This document shows, piece by piece, positions 1 through 12,094 of a stretch of DNA of 64,000 nucleotides (position 1 is its first letter; each line of letters opens with the position of its first letter). A program made the position numbers and the translations under genes. This DNA is from Microcebus murinus (taxonomy: Eukaryota; Chordata; Mammalia; Primates; Cheirogaleidae): NCBI RefSeq assembly GCF_040939455.1, contig NC_134136.1, forward strand, positions 71,542,501 to 71,606,500, read 5' to 3'. The notes under the pieces are model-generated. The model was not told the DNA's origin. It saw only the letters and a list, made by a program, of their open reading frames with translations, and ran no database searches.

Positions 1-802
1 CATAATCCAATCTGTAAATTATTTAAAATGTACAATCTTTGGAAGAGCTATTTCATCTTGGTTTCTGTTCTTCAGGTCTTCAGTTTGTAAAATGCAGTAT
101 TCATTCAGGCCAACTGAATTATTATGTCAGTACGAATGTTCCCTTAAACAGCACGGAGGTTGAGAATACTATAGTATAGTGTATCAAGAACAAAGTACTT
201 CTCAGTGGTCTTAGAAAATGGTCCCATTTTCATTTACTTCTAAAATAAGATGGAGTAAAATAAGATGTAGCAAAACATGTATACCTGTTTTAATTGCAGT
301 AAACAGTGTGGAACAGTAGTTACAAATATACATAGAAATAAATTACAGCTCTGAAGGAGCATAAAGCAGATGAAACTTAAATCATTTGAGTGGCCAAAAG
401 GCACCATGATAATTCTGTAGGGACTTTTAATCATGATCCTAGCATGAAGAAGAAAAGAACATAAACATTTGTTTGGGCCCTACTCTGTATGCCTCAAATA
501 GTAAAGGTTCAATGAATGGTTATTACTATCTCATTATTATTACAATCTCATTTATTCTTTTCTTATAATCACATTGTAAACAAGTAATTAGGTATATTTA
601 TCATGCTAATTTTATACATAGGTAAATCAAGGTCGATCAAAGAGGTTAGATAATATTTCCAAAATATTATGGCTACAAAACTACACACTCCAGACCTGCC
701 TGATGCCAATTATCTTTCAAATCCATCCTGCAGTTTTCCCAAAACCTCAGTAAGGCACACTGCATCAAGTGGAGAACATCAGGGAAAATAAAATAAGACC
801 CA
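1..802. other. Unique AT-rich intergenic DNA
   Basis: No coding frame, RNA gene or repeat that I recognise. The short open frames here have no protein-like composition and no splice or promoter context. Confidence 0.6.
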
Positions 803-1312
803 TATGGTAGGCAGAATAATGCCCCCCCCCCCTCCGGCAAAGATATCACATCTTAATCCTCAGAACATGTGGAAATGTTTGGTTACATTGCAAAAGGGGA
901 ATAAAATTGTAGACGGAATTTACGTTGCTAATTAACTGACTTTGAGATGGGGAGATTATCATGGATTGTCTGAGAGTGTTTAACAAAACCACAAAGTTCC
1001 TTCTAAGTGAAAGAGTAAGGCGAAAGGGGGATAACCAGAGAAAATCCTGCATGAGAAAGATTCAACTAGCCACTGCCAGTTTTGAAGATGGAAGAGTGCT
1101 ATAGGCCAAGGAATGAGGGCAGCCTCTAGAAGATGGAAAGGCAAGAAGACATTTTCTTCCCTAGTGACTCCAGAGGGAATACAACCATGCTGACAACTTA
1201 ATTTTAGCCTACTGAAACCCATTTTGGACTTCTTACTTCTAGAATTGTATGATAATAAGTTTCAAGACACTAAATTTGTGGTAATTTGTTGCAGTACCAG
1301 GAAACTAACATA
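803..1312 (+). repeat. MLT1-type LTR (ERVL-MaLR relic)
   Basis: The segment starts with tggtaggcagaataatg and an 11-base C run (822-832), passes through the 'gatggggagattatcatggat' region, and ends with a polyadenylation-like stretch followed by ggaaactaacatag. This order of blocks matches ancient mammalian MLT1 solitary LTRs. It is heavily diverged and has no internal retroviral genes. The family name is from recognition; the exact MLT1 subfamily is not determined. Confidence 0.75.
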
Positions 1313-1685
1313 GACTATATTACTAAGTCTCCAGAAAATGAAACAGACTATATCTAAATGAGATAAACTATGTTACTATTGAGCTAATACTTTATAAAAT
1401 TGACCAACATCAGACTATTACTAGAAAAAAAAATTATGAGCAAAGAATTAATCAATATATAAAAAACATTAAGTACTTTTATATATAACTCATTCTCACG
1501 AAATTCATTAGCAGTGTAATTATACTTATATTGCAAATAGGAAACTAATTCCAGGAAGCTAAATTAATAATAATAATGTGAAAATATGGCCAACCTCACT
1601 TATGATCAGATAAATGAATATTGAAACAAGATACTATTTTTCTTTTTTAAGATTTGACATACATTTTGAAAAGATCTAGTCCTGG
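1313..1685. other. Unique AT-rich spacer
   Basis: Very A+T-rich DNA between two LTR relics, with no recognisable gene or repeat. Confidence 0.5.
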
Positions 1686-2022
1686 AAAGTCCTATCACAA
1701 ACTTAGTGGCTTAAATGACACAAATTTATTATCTTATCACTTTGGAGGTCAGAAGTTTCAAATGAATCTTAAGAGGGCTAAAATCAATGTGTGGGCAGGG
1801 CTTAACTCCTTCTGGAGGCTCCAAGAGAGAATCCCTTTCCTTGCCTTTTCCAGCTTCTAGAGGTCAAGTTTCGCTGCATTTGTTGGTTCCTGGCACTTTC
1901 CTTGTATCTCTCTCTTTCACCTCTATTTCCATCCTCACATCTCTGACTCTGATCTTCAACCTCTCTCTTAAAACCATTGTAATTACATTGGTGCTATCCT
2001 CCCAAAATACAGGAAACATCCC
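1686..2022 (-). repeat. MLT1-like LTR, reverse orientation
   Basis: It reads from 'cacaaacttagtggctt' through a CT-rich centre to the 'ttgtaattacattggtg' zone, the reverse complement of an MLT1-type LTR. The distal end is lost where the L1 poly-T begins at about 2036. It is a solitary relic with no retroviral coding sequence, and the family assignment is tentative. Confidence 0.6.
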
Positions 2023-2035
2023 AATATCAAGATTC

Positions 2036-4196
2036 TTTTTTTTATTTCGGCATATGATGGGGGTAAAGATTTTAAGGTTTCAATAAATGACCTTCCCCCC
2101 CTCCCCTCACAAATCTGAGTCTCCATCATGACTATAGCCCAGACGGTGCACATCTCATTCATTATGTATGTATATACCCACCCCCCTGCCCAATACCCTA
2201 TTACTGTAGTACCTATGTGTCCACTTAGGTGCTACTCAGTTAATAGCAGTCTGATGGTGAGTATATGTGGTGCTTGTTTTTCCATTATTGGGATACTTCA
2301 CTTAATAGTATGGGTTCCAGGTCTAACCAGGAAAATATAAGATGTGCTATATCACCATTGTTTCTTAGAGCTGAATAGTACTCCATGGTATACATATACC
2401 ATATTTTCTTAATCCATTCTTGGATTAATGGGCACTTGGGCTGTTTCCACAGCCTTGCAATTATGAATTTTGCTGCTATAAACATTCAAGTGCAGGTGTC
2501 TTTTTTGTAGAGTGTCATTGGATCTTTTGGGTAGATGCCCAGTAATGGGATTGCTGGATCAAATGGTAGATTAACTTGTATTGCTTTAAGGTATCTCCAA
2601 ATTGCTTTCCACAGAGTTTGAACTAGTTTGCAGTCCAAACCAGCAATGTAGGAGTGTTCCTCTCTCTCCGCATCCACGCCAGCATTTGTGGTTCGGGGTC
2701 TTTTTTATAAAGGCCATTCTCACTGGAGTTAAGTGATATCTCGTTGTGGTTTTGATTTGCATTTCTCTGATGATTAGAGATGTTAAGCATTTTTTCATAT
2801 GTTTGTTGGCCATTCTTCTGTCTTCTTTAGAAAAGTTTCTGTTCTAGACCTTTTCCCACTTTTTAATAGGGTTATTTGATTTTTTCTTGCTGATTTTCGT
2901 GAGTTCTAAGTAAATTCTAGTTATGAAGCCCTTATCGGATGCATAGGGTGCAAAAATTTTCGCCCACTCTGTAGGTTGTCTGTTTACTCTCATGACTGTT
3001 TCTTTGGCTGTGCAGAAGCTTTGTAGTTTGATCATGTCCCATTTATTTATTTTTGTTGCTGCTGTGATTGCCTTTGGGGACTTCTTCATAATCTCTTTGC
3101 CTAGGCAGATGTCTGGGAGAGTGTTTCCAACATTTTCCTCTAGAATTCTAATAGTTTCATACCTTAGGTTTAAGTCTATTATCCAGCATGAGTTGATTTT
3201 TGTGAGAGGTGAAAAATATGGGTCCTGCTTCAGCCTTCTACAGGTGGCTATCCAGTTTTCCCATCACCATTTATTGAAAAGGGATTCTTTTCCCCAGCAT
3301 ATGTTGTTGTCTGCTTTGTCAAAGATTAGTTGACTATATGAGGATGGTTTTATATCAGGATTCTCAGTTCTGTTCCATTGGTCAATATTCCTATTTTTAT
3401 GCCAATACCAGATTGTTTTAATTACTGCAGCTTTGTAGTATAGTTTGATATCTGGCATATTAATACCTCCCATTTTGTCTTTGTTGCCTAGAATTGCTTT
3501 TGATATTCGGGGTCTTCTTTGGTTCCATACGAAGCGTAAAATTATTTTTTCTATATCTGTGAAGAATGCTGATGGGATTTTAATAGGTATTGCATTGAAT
3601 CTGTAGATCAGTTTGGGTATTATAGACATTTTAATGCTGTTGTGTCTGCCGATCCATGAGCATGGAATGGATTTCCATCTGTTTACATCCTCTGCTGTTT
3701 CCTTCCTTAGTGTTTCATAGTTCTCCCTGTAGAGGTCTTTTACGTCCTTGGTTAAGTATATTCCTAGGTACTTTAATTTCTTTGTTGCTATTGTGAAGGG
3801 AATTGAGTCTTTGATTTGGTTCTCAATTTGATTGTTGTTGCCGTATATGAATGCCTCTGATTTCTGTGTATTGATTTTGTATCTGAAGAATTTACTTAAT
3901 TCATTGATAAGTTCCAGGAGTTTCTTGGTTGAATCTTTAGGATTTTCTAAATATAATACCATATCATCAGCAAAGAGTGAAATTTTGATCTCTTCTGCCC
4001 CTATTTGGATACCTTTAATTCCATTTTCCCGTCTGATTGCTGTAGCCAGGACTTCCTGCACTATGTTGAATAGAAGTGGAGATAGTGAGCAGCCTTGTCT
4101 GGTTCCAGTTCTAAGTGGGAATACTTTAAATTTTTCCTCATTCAGTATGATGTTGGCTATGGGTCTGTCATATATGGCTTTTATCAGTTTTAAGTA
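2036..4196 (-). mobile_element. L1 LINE, 5'-truncated, with broken ORF2
   Basis: This is a minus-strand L1 whose poly-T (A-tail) lies at 2036-2043. It is followed by the 3' UTR seen throughout the window and the ORF2 C-terminus from about 2300. ORF2 is split into several frames: RT/C-domain at 3264-4061 with the FADDMVLYL catalytic box, then 2844-3089, 2586-2813, 2486-2677 and 2285-2485. It is a dead copy with frameshifts and stops. The 5' end stops in the RT domain at about 4196 (tttttaagtat-like sequence, then non-L1 DNA). I could not find a convincing target-site duplication. Confidence 0.95.
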
Positions 4197-4379
4197 TCAT
4201 ATCTGCAAAGTTTCTTTAACTACATATGGTAATATTCTCATGTTTTGAAAATTAGGATGTGGATATCATTTGGGGAGAGTATTAGCCTGTCTATCACAAT
4301 AAGCTTGCAAAGTTGTATTCACAAGGATACAGTTTTACAATCATTTGATCATTTACAAGAAAATTTGTAATAGTAAACT

Positions 4380-4605
4380 GTTAGAAATTGTCATCAATAG
4401 CAGGCTAGTTAAATGATGGCAGATTTAGACAATGGAATACTCCATAGTTATTTAAAAGAATGAAATTTATGTGCATTAATGAGGAAAAATATCCAGAGAT
4501 GCTAAATATAAAAATGAATGGTGAAAAATTACATATAACATATGATTTGACTCATGCAATTTGACTGATACATAAATAGATTTCATATACTTATAGAATT
4601 TCTAA
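4380..4605 (+). repeat. Ancient L1 (L1M-type) 3' end
   Basis: Diverged sense-strand sequence with 'caatggaatactccatag', as in old mammalian L1 ORF2 C-termini, followed by a decayed 3' UTR. It ends at an AC-rich microsatellite at about 4608-4650. Confidence 0.5.
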
Positions 4606-4607
4606 AA

Positions 4608-4650
4608 AGATACACACAAACATACACAGAGACACACACACATACCCATA
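4608..4650. repeat. AC-rich simple repeat
   Basis: An imperfect acacac/agacac run between two oppositely oriented old L1 relics. Confidence 0.7.
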
Positions 4651-4659
4651 GAGTGTTCA

Positions 4660-5345
4660 CTCATGTCAAATCTCCATTCCCCGCACCACAGAGGCAAACA
4701 GGAAACCACTATTCTTATTTCTACTCCCCCAATCTCCCAGATTAGTTTTACCAATTCTTCAAATTCGTATAAGTTGATTCTTACAGAATGTACTGTTTCG
4801 TGTCTGGCTTCTTTCACTCAGGAAAAGATTTTTAATAGTACTCAAATTGTTGTATATATCAGTATTTTGTTTTTTAAAATTGATGAGTAGTGTTCTGTTG
4901 TGTGGATATAACAAAGTTTGTTTATCAATTCTGCAATGAACTTTAGGATGTTCCAATTTGGGCCTATTCTAAATAAAACTGCTATACAAATTATGACAGA
5001 AGCCCTTTTGTGGAAACATGTTTTCATAACTTTGAGGTAAATATCTAGGAGTAGAAGTGTTGGCTCATAGAGTAGATATATGTTTAGTTTTCAAAGAAAC
5101 TGCCAGACTTTTTTCTAAAGTAGGTATACCATTCCACATTCCTACCAGAAATGTATGAGAGTTGCAAATGCTCTGCATCCTGGCTAACACTTGTAATAAG
5201 CCTTTTATAATATTTTATACCTGTCTTTGGCTTGTGTTTTCAATTTTAATGATGCCTTTGATTAACAGAAATTTTTAAAATTTTTAGGCATCGCTTATCA
5301 TCTATTTTTTTATGTTTATTGTTTGTTTTATTCATTCTAATAAAT
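4660..5345 (-). repeat. Ancient L1M, minus strand, piece 1 of 4
   Basis: Blocks such as 'tgtctggcttctttcactca', 'aggagtagaagtgttggct' and 'aaactgccagactttttt' follow the order of the antisense of old L1 ORF2 3' ends and 3' UTRs. The element continues, in antisense and in correct L1 order, at 5684-6281, 10815-11336 and 11721-12010. The gaps are later insertions. Confidence 0.7.
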
Positions 5346-5374
5346 ATTTTTTTTTTGCCCAGTGGCAAAAATAA

Positions 5375-5683
5375 ATGAGATATCACTTAACTCCAGTGAG
5401 AATGGCTTTTATCAAAAGTTCCCAAACAATAAATGTTGGGGTGGATGCGAAGAGATAGGAACACTTATACCTGCTGGTGGGACTGCAAACTAGTGCAACC
5501 TCTGTGGAAAGCAATACCGAGATACCTCAAAGAGCTACGAGTAGAACTACCATTTGATCCAGCAATCCAACTACTAGGCAGCTACTCAAAGGAAAAAAAG
5601 ACATTCTATAAAAAAAGACATCTGCTCTAGAATGTTTATGGCAGCACAGTTCACAATTGCAAAGATGTGGAAACAACCTCTTA
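5375..5683 (+). mobile_element. L1 ORF2 C-terminal fragment, truncated at both ends
   Basis: The sense strand encodes the cysteine-containing ORF2 C-terminal region, with recognisable pieces [13 protein letters not shown] and FDPAIQLLG in the frame at 5433-5630. It starts abruptly at tgagatatcactta and stops at gtggaaacaacctc, with no 3' UTR and no A-tail, inside an older minus-strand L1. The missing tail means it is either a remnant of a larger insertion or an atypical integration. Confidence 0.85.
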
Positions 5684-6281
5684 AAGTTTTTTTCTAGAAG
5701 CTTTATCAAGTAAATTTTACCTTTATTATGTATGCAACTAATCCCAAGTTAATTTTTGTGTACAGTGTGAGGTATAAGAAAAATGTTTTCCTTATAAATA
5801 TACAGTTGTTTCTGCACTATTCCTTGAATTTTTTTTCCTTCCCTCCTATTCAATTGTTCTGATGCCTTTGTCAAAAATAACTTCACCAGATATATTACGA
5901 TATATTCCCGGACTTTCTTTTCTGTTTCACTGATCAATTTGTCTTTCCGTTATTTTAATACATAACTACTATTTGTAATTTTCCAAGATTGTGTTATCTA
6001 TTCCATGTTTTCTACATTTGCATATGAATTTTAGTGTGTTTTTGGAAATTTCTACCAAACAATACATATTGGGGTTTGGACTGTAAGGGCAATGAGTATA
6101 TAGATTAATTTGGGAATAATTGACATGTTAAAAATAAGTCTGTAATGTGTTCATATAGATTTTTTTTTTGCCTGTTCAGTGTTTTGAAGTTTTAAGGTAG
6201 ATATCATACATGGTTTTGTCCAACTTATTCCTAAATAATTTTTGATGCTATTATACATTGTATTTTAAAATATAATTGTAA
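5684..6281 (-). repeat. Ancient L1M, minus strand, piece 2 of 4
   Basis: Antisense ORF2 blocks ('cccaagttaatttttgtg', 'gatgcctttgtcaaaaat', 'tgtttcactgatcaattt') continue upstream in L1 order from 4660-5345. The last 12 bases (6270-6281) are the left copy of the target-site duplication of the next L1. Confidence 0.75.
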
Positions 6282-7174
6282 CTTGTCTCTCCATTGTCGT
6301 TTTCTTCATAGAAGTGTTTTATTTCCGTCTTGATTTCTTCATTTACGAAGTAATCATTTAGTAGGAGGTTGTTTAATTTCCACGTTTTTGTGTAGAAATG
6401 TGAGTTTCTGTTAGGGTTGATTTCTAGTTTTATTCCACTGTGATCTGAGAAGGTACATGGTATGATTTCTATTTTTTTAAATTTCTTGAGATTTTCTTTG
6501 TGTCCTAGGATATGGTCAATCTTAGAGAATGTCCCGTGAGCTGATGAGAAGAACGTATATTCAGTGGATTTTGGGTAGAATGTTCTGTAGATGTCTGTCA
6601 GACCCAATTGTTCTAGAGTTTTGTTTAAGTCCATTATTTCTTTATTAATTTTCTGTTTGGAGGATCTGTCTCGTGCCGTCAGTGGGGTGTTGAAATCACT
6701 GGCGATTATGGAGTTGCTATTAATCCATTTGCTTAGCTCCAGTAAGGTTTGCTTTATGAATCTGGGTGCACCTAAGTTGGGTGCATATATATTTAAAATT
6801 GTTATCTCTTCTTGTTGGACTGTGCCCTTCACCATTATATAATGACCCTCTTTGTCTTTTACTACTTTTGTTGGTTTAAAAACTAAATCGTCTGAAATAA
6901 GAACTGCCACACCAGCCTTCTTTTGGCTTCTATTTGCTTGGAATATTGATCTCCACCCTTTTATTTTTAGTCTATATGCATCCTTGCAGGTTAGATGTGT
7001 TTCCTGAAGACAGCATATACTTGGCCTGTATTTTCTTATCCATTCAGCCAGCCTATGTCTCTTGAGTGGAGAGTTTAAGCCATTCACATTTATTGAGAGA
7101 ACTGATAGGTAAGGTAGATTACTGATCATTCTGTTGGGTTGGATATTGTTGCTATGATTTCTGTCTTGAGCCAT
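6282..7174 (-). pseudogene. L1 ORF2 endonuclease domain, inverted segment
   Basis: This encodes the N-terminal apurinic/apyrimidinic-like endonuclease of L1 ORF2p, which nicks target DNA for reverse transcription. It starts at ATG 7172-7174 and stays open for about 297 codons to the inversion boundary; downstream residues come from flanking DNA. Conserved boxes are visible: [37 protein letters not shown] and SDHSGIKLE. The usual catalytic N, E, Y, D, N, D and H positions therefore look retained, with G to S next to the DFN box. Because of the inversion it is disconnected from the RT domain at 7578-10532 and cannot make full ORF2p. Confidence 0.93.
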
Positions 7175-7215
7175 TGTAATATCTGGCCTTTAATATCTTT
7201 GGGTTTTGGTTGTTT

Positions 7216-7577
7216 TTATATCCGTGGGTTATTATTATGATGTTCCGTGCATAACGCTGTTTTAAGTACTTCTTGTAGGGCTGGTCTTGTCTTGGTGAAT
7301 TCTCTGAGCCTTTGCTTGTCTGAGAATGTTTTTATTTCTCCTTCATATACGAAGGTTAGTTTTGCAGGGAATAATATTCTAGGCTGGGCATTGTTTTGTT
7401 TCAAAAGAGTGAGAATGGGGCCCCAGTCTCTCCTTGCTTGTAAAGTCTCATTAGAGAAGTCTGATGTTATTCGAATTGGCTTTCCCTTGTATGTTACTTG
7501 CTTCTTTTGTCTTACAGCTCTTAGAAGGGCCTCTTTAGTTGATACTTTGGTTAGTCTGATGACTGCATGTCGTGAAA
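7216..7577 (-). pseudogene. L1 ORF1 C-terminal fragment
   Basis: This is the inverted 5'-most part of the same L1. It encodes the end of ORF1p, the trimeric RNA-binding chaperone: part of the RRM-like domain, then the C-terminal domain with PRILFPAKLTFVYEGEIKTF and ending in NNNPRI-stop at 7216-7218. The ORF2 start codon follows about 40 bases later in L1 sense, the normal bicistronic spacing. The coiled coil and N-terminus are missing because the cDNA ended here. Confidence 0.88.
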
Positions 7578-10532
7578 GCAGTTCTGAGAGGAAAGTTTAT
7601 CTCCATAAATGCCTATAACCAAAAGACAAGAAGATCACAAATAGACAATCTAATGAAGCGACTCAAAGAGCTGGAAAAAGAAGAACAGACCAACCCCAAA
7701 CCCAGCAGAAGAAGTGAAATCAACAAGATCAAATCAGAACTAAATGAAATTGAAAACAGGAAAGCTATTCAGGAGATTAATAAAACAAAATGTTGGTTCT
7801 TTGAAAAAATAAACAAAATCCACACACCATTGGCTAAGCTAACAAAAAGCAGAAAAGGGAAATCTCTAATAAGCTCCATCAGGAACAAAAAAGGAGATAT
7901 CACAACTGATCCCAAAGAAATACAAGATACAATTTATGAATACTACAAAAATCTTTATGCACACAAACTGGAAAATGTGGAGGAAATGGACAAATTTCTA
8001 GAAACACACAGCCTCCCTAGGCTCAACCAGGAAGAAATAGATTCCCTGAACAGACCAATCTCAACAGCTGAAATAGAAACAGCAATTAAAAATCTCCCTA
8101 AAAAGAAAAGTCCCGGTCCAGATGGCTTCACACCTGAATTTTACCATACTTACAAAGAAGAACTAGTACCTATCTTGCAGAAACTAGTCCACAACATCCA
8201 GAAGAACGGAAACCTCCCCGACACCTTTTATGCAGCGAATATTACTCTGATACCAAAACCAGGAAAGGATGCAACAAAAAAAGAAAACTACAGACCAATA
8301 TCCCTAATGAATATAGATGTAAAAATTTTCAACAAAATCTTAGTTAACTGAATCCAGACACTTATCAAAAAAATAATCCACCACGACCAAGTGGGCTTCA
8401 TCCCAGGGATGCAGGGATGGTTCAACATACGTAAATCTATAAATGCAATCCACCACATAAACAGAAGCAAAAACAAAGACCACATGATTCTTTCAATAGA
8501 TGCAGAAAAAGCTTTTGACAAAATTCAACACCCTTTCATGATATGAACACTTAAGAAAATAGGCATAGAAGGGACATACCTAAAAATGATACAAGCCATA
8601 TATGACAGACCCATAGCCAACATCATACTGAATGGGGAAAAATTGAAATCATTCTCACTTAGAACTGGAACCTGACAAGGCTGCCCACTATCTCCACTTC
8701 TGTTCAACATAGTGCTGGAAGTCTTGGCTACAGCAATCACACAGGAAAATGGAATCAAAGGTATCCAAATAGGGGCAGAAGAGATCAAACTTTCACTGTT
8801 TGCTGATGATATGATATTGTATCTAGAAAACCCCAAGGATTCAACCAAGAAACTCCTGGAACTGATCAATGAATTTAGTAAAGTCTCAGGATACAAAATC
8901 AACACACAGAAACAAGAGGCATTCATATACGCCAACAACAATCTAATTGAGAACCAAATCAAAGACTCAATTCCCTTCACAATAGCAACAAAGAAATTAA
9001 AGTACCTAGGAATTCACTTAACCAAGGACGTAAAAGACCTCTACAGGGAGAACTATGAAACACTGAGGAAGGAAATAGCAGAGGATGTAGACAGATGGAA
9101 ATCCATACCATGTTCGTGGATCGGCAGACTCAATATCATCAAAATGTCTATACTACCCAAACTGATCTACAGATTCAATGCAATACCTATTAAAATCCCA
9201 TCAGCATTCTTCACAGATATAGAAAAAATAATTTTACGCTTCGTATGGAACCAAAGAAGACCCCGAATATCAAGAGCAATTCTAGGCAACAAAAACAAAA
9301 TGGGAGGCATTAATATGCCAGATATCAAACTATACTACAAAGCTATAGTAATTAAAACAATATGGTATTGGCACAAAAACAGGAATATTGACCAGTGGAA
9401 CAGATGTGAGAATCCTGATATAAAACCATCTTCATATAGCCATCTCATCTTTGACAAAGCATATAAAAACATACGCTGGGGAAAAGAATCTCTCTTAAAT
9501 AAATGGTGCTGGGAAAACTGGATAGCCACCTGTAGAAGGCTAAAACAGGACCCACACCTTTCACCTCTCACAAAAACCAACTCACGCTGGATAACAGACT
9601 TAAACCTAAGATATGAAACTATTAGAACTCTAGAGGAAAAAGTTGGAAACACTCTCCTAGACATCGGCCTGGGCAAAGAGTTTATGAAGAAGTCCCCAAA
9701 GGCAATCACAGCAGCAACAAAAATAAATAAATGGGACATGATCAAACTACAAAGCTTCTGCACAGCCAAAGAAATAGTCATGAAAGTAAACAGACAACCT
9801 ACAGAATGGGAGAAAATTTTTGCATCCTATGCATCCGATAAGGGACTGATAACTAGAATATACTTAGAACTCACGAAAATTAGGAAGAAAAAATCAAATA
9901 ACCCCATTAAAAAGTGGGCAAAGGACTTGAACAGAAATTTTTCTAAAGAAGACAGAAGAATGGCTAACAAACATATGAAGAAATGCTCAACATCTCTAAT
10001 CATCAGGGAAATGCAAATCAAAACCACAATGAGATATCACTTAACCCCAGTGAGAATGGCCTTTATCAAAAAATCTCCAAACAATAAATGCTGGTGTGGT
10101 TGCGGAGAGAGAGGAACACTCCTACACTGCTGGTGGGACTGTAAACTAGTTCAACCTCTGTGGAAAGCAATATGGAGATACCTTAAAGCAATACAAGTGA
10201 ATCTACCATTTGATCCAGCAATCCCATTGCTGGGCATCTACCCAAATGATCCAGTGACACTCTACAAAAAAGACACCTTCACTCGAATGTTTATAGCAGC
10301 ACAATTCATAATTGCAAGGCTGTGGAAACAGCCCAAGTGCCCATCAATCCAAGAATGGATTAATAAAATGTGGTATATATATACCATGGAGTACTATTCA
10401 GCTCTAAGAAACAATGGTGATATAGCACACCTTATATTTTCCTGGTTAGAGCTGGAACCCATACTACTAAGTGAAGTATCCCAAGAATGGAAAAACAAGC
10501 ACCAGATATATTCTCCAGCAAACTGGTATTAA
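7578..10532 (+). pseudogene. L1 ORF2 reverse transcriptase and C-domain
   Basis: This is the sense half of ORF2: about 984 codons in one frame, covering the linker, the reverse transcriptase with the FADD catalytic box (8799-8810), and the C-terminal domain with the [16 protein letters not shown] cysteine/histidine motif, ending after PANWY at 10532. Only three codons interrupt it: TGA at 8349-8351, 8544-8546 and 8673-8675. Each lies where sibling copies in the window read CGA. There are no indels. The copy is therefore young and inactivated by point decay as well as by the inversion. The uninterrupted part from 8712 encodes 606 residues. Confidence 0.95.
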
Positions 10533-10814
10533 CTGAGTAGCACCTAAGTGGACACATATGTACTACAGTAATAGGGTATTGGGCAGGTGGGAGGGAGGAT
10601 GGGGGCGGCATATATACATACATAATGAGTGAGATGTGCACCATCTGGGGGATGGTCATGATGGAGACTCAGACTTTTGGGGGGAGGGGGGGAAATGGGC
10701 ATTTATTGAAACCTTAAAATCTGTACCCCCATAATATGCCAAAAATAAAAAAAAATATGAAAAAAAATAATATTGGGAAGTTGAGGAAAATTTAAAAAAT
10801 ATATATAATTGTAA

Positions 10815-11704
<890 letters not shown>

Positions 11705-11720
11705 TATATTGCTATATTTG

Positions 11721-12010
11721 GTTTACTAATACTGTGTTAAATATTTTTGTGTCTGTACGCATGAAAGACGTGAGTCTATAATTTTCTTTTCTTGGAATAT
11801 TTTTCTCAGGTTTAGTACTAGGGCTACACTGGTTTTGTTAGAACGAATTGGAAATTTTTCTCTTCTTCTTTACTTTATGAAACAGTGTGTGTAAAAATGG
11901 CATAATTTCTTTCATATATTTGATATAATTATGCAGTTATACTTTCTGGACCAGACATATTCTGGTAAAGGTTTTCAGTTGTCTATTTCTTTTCATGTGT
12001 CAATTTTGGT
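11721..12010 (-). repeat. Ancient L1M, minus strand, piece 4 of 4
   Basis: Antisense early RT region ('gtgagtctataattttctt', 'gttttcagttgtctatttc') continues after the Alu's right duplication. It fades out near 12010, the 5' limit of the old element. Confidence 0.7.
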
Positions 12011-12094
12011 AAGTGAGAAAAAGAATAAAATAAAAGGTAAGTAAAATGAGAAACAAAATAAAATGGAAGATACTTTACTTATCTCATTTTATAT

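Larger units (their letters stand above)
6282..10802 (+). mobile_element. L1 LINE with twin-priming 5' inversion
   Basis: This is a single L1 insertion in two orientations. The 5' half (ORF1 tail plus ORF2 endonuclease) is inverted at 6282-7577. The 3' half (rest of ORF2, 3' UTR, A-tail) is in sense from 7578. The left inverted end (taacttgtctcc) and the sense start (gcagttctgagagg) lie only about 24 L1 bases apart, as expected for twin priming. The duplication atataattgtaa occurs at 6270-6281 and 10803-10814. The flanking old L1 continues across the gap. The 3' UTR has two G-rich tracts, and its A-rich tail runs from about 10740. About 55 bases, including non-L1 sequence, separate the first A-run from the right duplication. 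Confidence 0.95.

Noticed and set aside
3832..4248. Long plus-strand frames antisense to L1 ORF2, also at 8525-8980, 22920-23363, 33443-33943 and 62941-63396
   Set aside because: They recur at the same ORF2 position in every copy because the sense codons are constrained; mirror frames, not genes.
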